Of a DNA stretch of 7,855 nucleotides, positions 1 to 6,226 are shown piece by piece. The notes below the pieces were generated by a model, which searched no databases, was not told the DNA's origin, and was given only the letters and a program-made list of their open reading frames with translations. A program made the position numbers and the translations under genes. Numbering within the stretch: the stretch's first letter is position 1; every line of letters starts with the position of its first letter. The DNA lies in NCBI GenBank assembly GCA_015486905.1, contig WFQV01000192.1:1-7855 (forward strand), read 5' to 3'. The stretch is from Melioribacteraceae bacterium (GTDB lineage Bacteria > Bacteroidota > Ignavibacteria > Ignavibacteriales > Melioribacteraceae).

Positions 1-71
1 GTATTAAAGGATAAAGTATAAATCTTAATTGTTTAAAGGTTTATAGTAGCAAATAATACCCTAGCTTTAAC

Positions 72-98
72 TTGGATAAAGATGTATTATTGTATAAG
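72..98 (+). promoter_or_regulatory. weak candidate promoter for the six-gene operon
   Basis: TTGGAT (72-77) and TATAAG (93-98) resemble sigma-70 -35 and -10 elements, but the 15-base spacer is short and the whole leader is very AT-rich, so such matches arise easily by chance. No convincing Bacteroidota-type -33/-7 pair was found, and no sigma-54 GG/GC pair. The placement, about 75 bases before the first start codon, would leave a leader containing the dyads at 112-138. This is a candidate only. Confidence 0.2.
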
Positions 99-111
99 TT
101 TAAAATGATTT

Positions 112-138
112 TTTAAAATCTTGAAGATTTATTTTAAA
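112..138. promoter_or_regulatory. nested AT-rich inverted repeats in the leader, possible operator
   Basis: Two perfect dyads overlap here. TTTAAAAT (112-119) pairs with ATTTTAAA (131-138) across 11 bases. Inside that, AAATCTT (116-122) and AAGATTT (124-130) flank a single G. Their centres differ by about 2 bases. They lie 36 to 63 bases before the first start codon, where an operator or leader hairpin would be expected. The AT-rich composition makes chance dyads likely, and no known regulator consensus (for example FNR/CRP) is matched well. Confidence 0.25.
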
Positions 139-174
139 TTTTTTTATCAATAATTCTACTGTGCAGGAGGCTTT

Positions 175-1074
175 ATGGCAAAACAAAGCAGAAGAGATTT
201 CCTTAAAACAGCCTCATTTATCGGCATATCCGCAGCCGGACTTTCCACAAAAACCAAAGCAGAAGAAAAATTCAAATTATCCGAAGACCGCATCGGCGTT
301 CTGGTGGATAGTACGAAATGTATCGGTTGTAGGAGTTGTGAATGGGCATGTAAGGAAGAACACAATTTGCCCAATATGCCATTGGAAAATTACCATAATG
401 ATAGAAGTGTTTTTGAAAAAGAACGGAGACCTAGCGATAAGGCACTTACTGTGGTAAATGAATTTAAGGTGGCTAAACTTAATATTGATGTGAAAGTTCA
501 ATGCATGCACTGCGAAGACCCGGCGTGCGTCTCAGCTTGCATAGTACATGCATTTACTAAAACCCCGGAAGGACCTGTAATTTGGGATACTAATAAATGT
601 ATTGGCTGTCGTTATTGCATGGTTGCTTGTCCTTTCCAAATTCCTGTTTTTGAATACTCAAAAGCTATTGCACCGAACATTTTGAAATGTGATTTTTGTT
701 ACACAAACAGAACTTCCAAGGGAAGATTGCCCGCTTGTGTGGAAGCCTGCCCTGTAGAAGCGCTGACGTTCGGTAAGAGAAAAGATTTGGTTGAAGTAGC
801 GCATAACAGAATAAAAGAGAAGCCCGACAAATATTTTGACCATGTTTACGGTGAACATGAAGTGGGCGGAACATCTTGGCTTTATTTAAGTCCCGTGGAT
901 TTCAAAAAGATTGATTTTCCTGTGCTCGATACTGAACCCGCCCCGGGTGTTACCAAGGAAATTCAACACGGAATCTTCCGTTACTTTGTTCCCCCTGTAG
1001 CTCTTTATGCTTTATTGGGCGGAATAATGTGGATTACTAAACCCGACAAAGAAAAGAAAAAGGGGGAGGTGTGA
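175..1074 (+). CDS. Tat-exported four-cluster ferredoxin subunit, HybA-like
   Basis: This 299-residue iron-sulfur electron-transfer subunit probably relays electrons between the NrfD-type membrane partner encoded next and a periplasmic donor or acceptor. The N-terminus carries a twin-arginine motif (SRRDFLK, residues 5-11) before a short hydrophobic stretch, so it should be exported folded. Sixteen cysteines form four cluster sites: C49/52/55/59, C110/113/118/122, C142/145/148/152 and C172/175/188/192. This is the DMSO-reductase-B/HybA/NrfC arrangement. A hydrophobic helix at about 268-287 followed by a lysine-rich end matches the C-terminal anchor typical of HybA. The length is close to the HybA family. 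The start is fixed by AGGAGG at 165-170, four bases before the ATG, and by the Tat motif just after it. The gene ends one base before the next start. HybA, HmcB and NrfC-type proteins cannot be separated from sequence alone. No catalytic subunit lies beside it. Confidence 0.93.
   Translation: MAKQSRRDFLKTASFIGISAAGLSTKTKAEEKFKLSEDRIGVLVDSTKCIGCRSCEWACKEEHNLPNMPLENYHNDRSVFEKERRPSDKALTVVNEFKVAKLNIDVKVQCMHCEDPACVSACIVHAFTKTPEGPVIWDTNKCIGCRYCMVACPFQIPVFEYSKAIAPNILKCDFCYTNRTSKGRLPACVEACPVEALTFGKRKDLVEVAHNRIKEKPDKYFDHVYGEHEVGGTSWLYLSPVDFKKIDFPVLDTEPAPGVTKEIQHGIFRYFVPPVALYALLGGIMWITKPDKEKKKGEV
1062..1069 (+). promoter_or_regulatory. Shine-Dalgarno choosing the start of the NrfD-family gene
   Basis: GGGGGAGG lies 6 bases before the ATG at 1076 and inside the last codons of the upstream gene. 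A second in-frame ATG at 1088 has no comparably spaced purine run, so 1076 is preferred. Confidence 0.7.
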
Positions 1075-1075
1075 G

Positions 1076-2320
1076 ATGCGAGAGATTATGAAACCCACAC
1101 CGTTAAAAGCTAAGTTCTTTTCGCCCGGAACTATTATTGTTTCAATATTTGCTTTGAACGGTTTAGTTTTCTTAGCGCTTAGATTTTTTTATGGGTTAGG
1201 CGCTGTTACTAATTTAGATATTCAACACCCATGGGGAATTTGGATTGCGATTGACGTTGCCTCCGGTGTTGCACTTGCTGCAGGCGGATTTACAACAGCA
1301 GCATTAGGTCACGTAATACACCAGGAAAGGTATGAGGTGATACTAAGGCCTGCTCTTTTAACGGCAATGCTTGGCTACACTTTTGTAGCTATGGGAGTGT
1401 TTATAGATATAGGGCGCTGGTATTATATTTGGCATCCTTTAGTCTACTGGAATCCGAATTCTCCTCTTTTTGAAGTAGGTATTTGCGTAATGACTTACTT
1501 AACTACCCTTTATATTGAATTCCTTCCCGTAGTTACCGAGCGGTACATTGGTAATTTGAATTTTAAAGGGATGCTTGCTTTTTTAAACAAGCCTTTAGAT
1601 TCTCTTTTAAGATGGCTTGACAGGAATTTAGCCAAATCTATGTTTGTTTTTGTTATTTTGGGAATAGTCCTTTCTACCCTGCATCAATCATCGTTGGGAA
1701 CTTTAATGGTAATAGCTACATCTAAAATGCATCCTTTATGGCATACCCCGATTCTTCCCTTGCTGTTTTTACTTTCGGCAATTATGGTAGGACTACCAAT
1801 GGTTATTTTTGAATCCATTTTAGCATCGTGGTCATTTAAGTTTGAGCCTGAAATGGATGTCCTAAAAAGCTTAGGCAGAATAACCGGTCCTCTATTGGCT
1901 GTTTATCTCGGTTTCAAATTAGGTGATATGGTAATCAGGGGAACGTTTGTTTATCTTTCAACCATTGATGTGAACAGCGTAATGTTTACAATTGAACTTC
2001 TATTCGGTGTAATTATTCCTATGAGAATGTTCTTTTCCGAAAAGATATTAAGTTCGAAATTAGGACTTTTTATAGCCTCCACGTTGGTTGTTTTAGGTGT
2101 GGCATTAAATAGGATAGACAACTTTTTGGTTGCTTATAATCCCCCATATGCCGTAAGGTCTTACTTCCCGTCCTTCGGTGAAATATCAATTACATTAGGG
2201 TTTATTTCGATGTTAGTACTTCTTTACAGAGTCTTTGTAATTAACTTCCCCGTCATTAGCAAACCCGATAAGAGTCTGATGCCTGTCTCAAAATATAATA
2301 TAAGGGGAGGAAAACAATGA
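1076..2320 (+). CDS. NrfD/HybB-family integral membrane quinone-interacting subunit
   Basis: This 414-residue polytopic membrane protein is of the NrfD/PsrC/HybB type. The family exchanges electrons with the menaquinone/quinol pool and docks a ferredoxin-like partner on the periplasmic face. About ten hydrophobic helices are visible, near residues 19-38, 55-80, 92-118, 131-154, 187-209, 224-250, 270-290, 302-320, 328-346 and 370-390. Family-like features are HPWGIWIAID (51-60) and GRWYYIWHP (113-121) in the N-terminal half. The length and helix count fit the longer HybB/HmcC branch better than the roughly 8-helix NrfD branch. It begins one base after the HybA-like gene ends and overlaps the cytochrome gene by 4 bases (ATGA), which implies translational coupling. 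No haem-binding CxxCH is present. Whether it reduces or oxidises quinone, and whether it conserves energy, cannot be read from the sequence. Confidence 0.93.
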   Translation: MREIMKPTPLKAKFFSPGTIIVSIFALNGLVFLALRFFYGLGAVTNLDIQHPWGIWIAIDVASGVALAAGGFTTAALGHVIHQERYEVILRPALLTAMLGYTFVAMGVFIDIGRWYYIWHPLVYWNPNSPLFEVGICVMTYLTTLYIEFLPVVTERYIGNLNFKGMLAFLNKPLDSLLRWLDRNLAKSMFVFVILGIVLSTLHQSSLGTLMVIATSKMHPLWHTPILPLLFLLSAIMVGLPMVIFESILASWSFKFEPEMDVLKSLGRITGPLLAVYLGFKLGDMVIRGTFVYLSTIDVNSVMFTIELLFGVIIPMRMFFSEKILSSKLGLFIASTLVVLGVALNRIDNFLVAYNPPYAVRSYFPSFGEISITLGFISMLVLLYRVFVINFPVISKPDKSLMPVSKYNIRGGKQ

Positions 2321-3477
2321 AAAAGATAATTTATTTAGTATGGATATTACTATTTGTTAGCGGAATAACATTTTCTCAAACAAAGGCTTCGCATGCGAAC
2401 AAGAAAGGGTTGGCATGTAACACATGTCATATGTGTGAAGTCCCAACCACAGAAAAGCCGTGCTTGGTACCATGCCCAAGGGAAAAGATGACAAATGCCG
2501 CTTTCAAACTTGAAGATGCTCCTGATGAAATAACAATTGACGATTTGGAAAATATGTATGGTCCGGTACAGTTCCCGCACAAGCTACATGCAGAAATGGC
2601 ACAAATGAGTGGCGGGTGCGTTACTTGTCACCATTACAATACAACAAGTCTTGAAATACTTTCTTGCAGCGATTGTCATAGCGAGAAAAGGAAGCGGAGC
2701 GATATTTCAAAGCCCGATTTGAAAGGAGCGTATCACCAGCTATGCCTTTCTTGTCACCGCGAGTGGAGTCATAAAACGGAGTGCGTTTCCTGCCATACAC
2801 CGAAAATGAAAGGGAAAAATGTTAAGCTAACCAAAAAGGTTTTTCCCAAAGAACATCCTAAGGTAGTTAAGCCTGACAAGATAATTTTCAAGACAATGAA
2901 TGAAGATGGACCAATTGTTACTTTCCATCATAAAAGTCATAACGAGCTTTATGGATTTAATAATTGTTCAACATGCCATCAAAATGAAACCTGCGTCGCT
3001 TGTCATGATGTTCAAAAGAAAGATATTGTAACGAGTTCAAATGGCGAGAAGGTTAAAACAATAATTCAGAAGAAAGAGAACGACCACGCACTTTGTAAAA
3101 AATGCCACGACACGGAAGATGTTGATAATTGCTCGACATGTCATAAGGACAAAGTAGCAAAACCCTTTAATCACAAAGAGGCTACCGGTTGGGCGCTGAA
3201 TAAATTCCACAAGAAACTTAAGTGTATTGCTTGTCACGGACTTAAGAAGCAATTCACCAAATTAGACAAGAGTTGTAATTCTTGCCATTCGAACTGGAAC
3301 CAAGATAATTTTAACCATTCGATAACGGGGTTAAAATTAGATGATACACACAAAGATTTTTACTGCGTTAATTGCCATCCTAATCGGGAATTCGATAAGA
3401 AACCCGTTTGTTCGGAATGCCATGACGATAAATCTTTTCCCAAGCAGGTTCCGGGAAAATTTGTTAAATTAAAGTAA
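2317..3477 (+). CDS. exported multihaem cytochrome c with 13 CxxCH motifs
   Basis: This 386-residue periplasmic cytochrome has a Sec-type signal peptide (lysines at 2-3, hydrophobic core to about residue 19, cleavage probably soon after). Thirteen CxxCH motifs start at residues 34, 101, 117, 143, 156, 217, 226, 260, 272, 303, 320, 350 and 365. Interspersed histidines (such as FPHKLH at 86-91 and FHHKSH at 203-208) look like distal ligands for bis-His low-spin haems, as in cytochrome c3/c7-like proteins. The segment after the first motif has three further cysteines (C40, C49, C53) that are not in haem motifs. No transmembrane anchor follows the signal, so it should be soluble or bound to the complex. 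GGGGAGG at 2304-2310 sits 6 bases before the ATG, which overlaps the upstream stop. It is the likely periplasmic redox partner of the HybA-like/NrfD-family pair, comparable in principle to the Hmc, Tmc and Qrc cytochromes, but it is not assignable to a named one. The lysine-rich C-terminus is intact. Confidence 0.93.
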   Translation: MKKIIYLVWILLFVSGITFSQTKASHANKKGLACNTCHMCEVPTTEKPCLVPCPREKMTNAAFKLEDAPDEITIDDLENMYGPVQFPHKLHAEMAQMSGGCVTCHHYNTTSLEILSCSDCHSEKRKRSDISKPDLKGAYHQLCLSCHREWSHKTECVSCHTPKMKGKNVKLTKKVFPKEHPKVVKPDKIIFKTMNEDGPIVTFHHKSHNELYGFNNCSTCHQNETCVACHDVQKKDIVTSSNGEKVKTIIQKKENDHALCKKCHDTEDVDNCSTCHKDKVAKPFNHKEATGWALNKFHKKLKCIACHGLKKQFTKLDKSCNSCHSNWNQDNFNHSITGLKLDDTHKDFYCVNCHPNREFDKKPVCSECHDDKSFPKQVPGKFVKLK

Positions 3478-3481
3478 CATT

Positions 3482-5353
3482 ATGAGTATTAAAATAAAAA
3501 TAAATAGGATTAGCTTAAAACTTATCGGCGTTGTGGCACTGGTGACCATTATTATTATTGGTATTTATTCCTATTTTAGTCTGCAGAACCAAAAAAATGC
3601 CCTTCAAAAGGAATTCGAAAATCACGCTGCTAAAATTTCGGAAACCATTGTTAAAAGTACTCGCCTCAGCATGTTGGAAAACGATAGACCACAAATGCTT
3701 AATATTATTAAAACTATCGGTGAGGAACCATGCATACGGGAAATAAGGGTTTTTAATAAAGAAGGGGTTATTATTTATTCTAATGATTCTACCTTAATTG
3801 GCACCTTGGTAGATAAAAAAGCAGAAGGGTGCTATGCATGCCACAACGCCGACCATCCTTTGGAAAAGCTACCTATTCACAAAAGGACTCGAATATTTAG
3901 CCTTAACCCCGATTCTTCAAGAATATTAGGAATAATGACCCCTATTTACAACGAGCCCTCTTGCTGGAATGCTTCGTGCCATGTTCACCCCCGCACTAAA
4001 AAGGTCTTAGGTGTTTTGGATGTTACAATGTGCCTGAAAGACGTTGATAAAGCACAACAAGAAGCCGAAAGGAATTTAATTATTTTTGCCGTGGTTTCCG
4101 TGATAATGCTCAGTTTAATAATAGGCTTTTTTGTTAGACGGATAATAGGCAAGCCTGTAAGTGAACTTTTGACCGCAACAAAAGAAGTTAGTAGTGGAAA
4201 TTTGAATTACTCAATTGAGAAATTAAGTAATGACGAGTTGGGGCAGTTGGCAAGGGCATTTAATAATATGACGAAAAAACTTGCACAAGCAAGAATGCAA
4301 CTTTTTCAATCGGATAAAATGGCTTCTTTGGGAAGACTCGCCGCCGGCGTTGCTCACGAAATAAATAATCCGCTTACAGGTGTGCTTACTTACAGTAGCT
4401 TCTTGCTAAAACGTACAAAGGATAACCCCGAATTTCAGGAAGACCTAAAAGTTATTGTTAAAGAAACAAAACGAAGTCGTGAAATTGTTAAAAGTCTTCT
4501 CGATTTTGCAAGACAATCCGTACCTAAAAAAAGCAAAGCTGATATTAACAAGATTATTGAGACCTCCGTTAATGTGGTTAAAAATCAACTTGCAATTAAA
4601 AAAGTCAACTTGGAAAAAGACTTGGCTAATAATCTCCCTTCTGTAACGGTTGATGCTAATCAAATTCAGCAAGTCTTTATTAATTTAATAGTTAATTCCG
4701 CTGACGCAATAGAAAACGAGAAAGGAATAATTAAAATAAAAACATCTTTGGTTAGGTTGGCACCCAAGGGAGTTGCTCAAATTAAAAACGCAGTATGTCC
4801 CAAACGTCATGACTTAATGGACAATGAGATTAAAATTGAAGGTATGCCCACCGTTAAACTGAAAGCCGTTAAAGATGACAAAACAGTAATTATTAATTTT
4901 GATCCCATTTACGGCAGCCACAGGCATATTATTTCCAATAATTCTTTGGATTTAAGAGATGCTAATATTCTTTGCCCCAAATGTGATGTCTCTTTAATTG
5001 ACAAAGACAATGTGTGTCCTGTTTGCGGCTCCAAAATTTTCAAGTTCGAAGTTCCTCCTTACGGCTTTTTTGAAGCGTGTACGAATTTTGAATGCAATTG
5101 GGAACGGTGGAAAGTTCTTGACGACGCCGGAGAAAAAGATTATGTGAAAATTTCAATTGCTGATAACGGAAAAGGAATTCCCCAAGAAGATTTAACTAGA
5201 ATATTTGAACCGTTTTTCAGTACTAAGGGACAAAAAGGAACAGGTTTAGGGTTGGCTGTTATTTGGGGAATTATCGATAACCACGACGGAACCATTGCCG
5301 TAAAAAGCGAAGTGGGTAAAGGTACGGAATTTATAATTAGAATACCGGTATAG
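3482..5353 (+). CDS. haem-binding membrane sensor histidine kinase with a split ATPase domain
   Basis: This 623-residue kinase starts with a transmembrane helix (about 12-31), then a periplasmic Cache/PAS-like sensor domain (about 32-197) carrying CYACH (117-121) and a CX4CH motif (161-167). Helix 2 is at about 198-217, followed by HAMP (about 218-270) and HisKA with AHEINNP, phosphoacceptor H292. The ATPase domain has its N box around N401/N405, G1 around D561-NGKG, F box FEPFF (575-579) and G2 GTGLGL (586-591), all intact. About 125 residues with zinc-ribbon-like cysteines are inserted between N box and G1. The haem motifs fall on the periplasmic side, as haem attachment requires. The inferred role is sensing the redox state or a haem ligand and phosphorylating the two downstream receivers. 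The gene starts 4 bases after the cytochrome stop with no evident Shine-Dalgarno, so translation may be coupled. The start is supported by the helix beginning soon after it. The actual signal is unknown. Confidence 0.93.
   Translation: MSIKIKINRISLKLIGVVALVTIIIIGIYSYFSLQNQKNALQKEFENHAAKISETIVKSTRLSMLENDRPQMLNIIKTIGEEPCIREIRVFNKEGVIIYSNDSTLIGTLVDKKAEGCYACHNADHPLEKLPIHKRTRIFSLNPDSSRILGIMTPIYNEPSCWNASCHVHPRTKKVLGVLDVTMCLKDVDKAQQEAERNLIIFAVVSVIMLSLIIGFFVRRIIGKPVSELLTATKEVSSGNLNYSIEKLSNDELGQLARAFNNMTKKLAQARMQLFQSDKMASLGRLAAGVAHEINNPLTGVLTYSSFLLKRTKDNPEFQEDLKVIVKETKRSREIVKSLLDFARQSVPKKSKADINKIIETSVNVVKNQLAIKKVNLEKDLANNLPSVTVDANQIQQVFINLIVNSADAIENEKGIIKIKTSLVRLAPKGVAQIKNAVCPKRHDLMDNEIKIEGMPTVKLKAVKDDKTVIINFDPIYGSHRHIISNNSLDLRDANILCPKCDVSLIDKDNVCPVCGSKIFKFEVPPYGFFEACTNFECNWERWKVLDDAGEKDYVKISIADNGKGIPQEDLTRIFEPFFSTKGQKGTGLGLAVIWGIIDNHDGTIAVKSEVGKGTEFIIRIPV
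3830..3982 (+). other. two covalent-haem motifs in the kinase sensor domain
   Basis: Codons 117-121 encode CYACH and codons 161-167 encode C-W-N-A-S-C-H, a CX4CH motif like those in cytochrome c3-type proteins. Both lie between the two transmembrane helices, hence in the periplasm where c-type haem is attached. Nearby histidines (125, 133, 169) could supply distal ligands. A single-haem domain, with the CX4CH site used otherwise, remains possible. Confidence 0.75.
4754..5137 (+). other. zinc-ribbon-like domain inserted in the kinase ATPase domain
   Basis: Roughly residues 425-552 interrupt the HATPase fold between the N box strand (ending near IKIKTS, 417-422) and the G1 strand (VKISIADNG, 555-563). 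The insert contains C439 followed by H443, CPKC (498-501), CPVC (512-515), and C533 with C538. This looks like two paired metal sites. Its layout (a CPxxHDL start, a short beta-rich middle, then a CPxC pair) recalls small standalone zinc-ribbon proteins of anaerobes; that resemblance is from memory. It sits where the ATP lid is assembled, so it could modulate kinase activity. Confidence 0.7.
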
Positions 5354-5358
5354 TATAA

Positions 5359-6183
5359 ATGAAATTTATCGACATATTGGCTATTGATGACGAGCAGGTT
5401 ATTAACGATGCTATTAAGCGGATTTGTGCGACGGAAGATTTAAGCGTCCAAACGGTGACAACTGCAGAAGAAGGACTTGAACTTTTGTCTAAGGAGAAAT
5501 TTCGTTTAATCGTTAGCGATATTATGCTGCCGGGTTTGGATGGGTTTCAATTTTTGGATGAACTAAACAGCAGAAGCATTAAGACTCCTGTCATTGTTAT
5601 TTCAGGTTTCTCCACAATTGAGAACGCCGTTACAGTTCTCAAGAAAGGGGCTATCGATTTCCTTCCCAAACCATTCACTTACGAAGAATTGATGAGTGGA
5701 GTTCATAGGGGATTGGAATATTCTAACATTTTAGAAAGAATTTCATCGCAAAAACCCTTAGAAACGGATAACAGTATTTTTAACATTGATAGCGATATTC
5801 ATTATGTTCCTTGTCCCCCCAAATACTACAGATTGGCTCATATTAGTTGGTTGAATATTACCATAGAGGGGACGGCAATAATAGGAACGTCGGATTTATA
5901 TTTGCGGACAATCAAAACCGTTTCGAAAATAGAGCTTTTGGAGCCTGAAGAAAATATTTATCAAGGGATAAGTTGTGTGCAAATTTATGGCTCCGATGAA
6001 TTGCAACATCCTCTTTTAGCTCCGGTTAGCGGTAAAATAATAGAACGGAACGAAAATTTGTTAAAAAATCCCTCATTATTAGAAAAAGACCCTTATTTTA
6101 AAGGTTGGATTTATAAAATAATTCCCACTGATTTGGAATACGAAAGAAAATTTTGGGAAGTTTGTAGTAGTGAAATAATATGA
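5359..6183 (+). CDS. response regulator fused to a degenerate GcvH-like domain
   Basis: This 274-residue cytoplasmic protein has a receiver domain at residues 5-122 with the acidic pair D10/D11, phosphoacceptor D54 (SDIMLPG), S82 and K104 (PKPF), all conserved and NtrC-like in style. From about 147 to 262 it resembles the glycine-cleavage H protein: a GTAIIGTSD strand-turn (171-179), APVSGKI (221-227), and NPSLLEKDPYFKGW (237-250) matching the GcvH C-terminal half. The strand that should carry the lipoyl-lysine (about 207-220) has no lysine, so classical lipoylation is unlikely. No DNA-binding, AAA+ or enzymatic output domain is present. It begins 5 bases after the kinase stop with no visible Shine-Dalgarno, suggesting coupling. 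The kinase next to it is the obvious phosphodonor. The output is unknown; protein-protein signalling is the inference. Confidence 0.9.
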   Translation: MKFIDILAIDDEQVINDAIKRICATEDLSVQTVTTAEEGLELLSKEKFRLIVSDIMLPGLDGFQFLDELNSRSIKTPVIVISGFSTIENAVTVLKKGAIDFLPKPFTYEELMSGVHRGLEYSNILERISSQKPLETDNSIFNIDSDIHYVPCPPKYYRLAHISWLNITIEGTAIIGTSDLYLRTIKTVSKIELLEPEENIYQGISCVQIYGSDELQHPLLAPVSGKIIERNENLLKNPSLLEKDPYFKGWIYKIIPTDLEYERKFWEVCSSEII

Positions 6184-6214
6184 GTCTAAAATATTAAATT
6201 AGATAAATTATGAA

Positions 6215-6220
6215 AAGGAG
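6215..6220 (+). promoter_or_regulatory. Shine-Dalgarno fixing the start of the membrane-anchored regulator
   Basis: AAGGAG lies 6 bases before the ATG at 6227. This supports the longer protein that includes the N-terminal membrane helix, over an internal in-frame ATG at 6290. An ATG at 6210 is in another frame and reaches a stop after a few codons. Confidence 0.7.
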
Positions 6221-6226
6221 AGAAGG

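Noticed and set aside
161..457. 98-codon plus-strand open frame overlapping the start of the ferredoxin gene
   Set aside because: It is out of frame with the gene carrying the Tat motif and four cluster sites, and its product has no coherent features.
4754..5137. The ATPase interruption as a frameshift or assembly error
   Set aside because: The reading frame is continuous, the insert has ordered CPxC pairs, and the catalytic boxes resume correctly after it.
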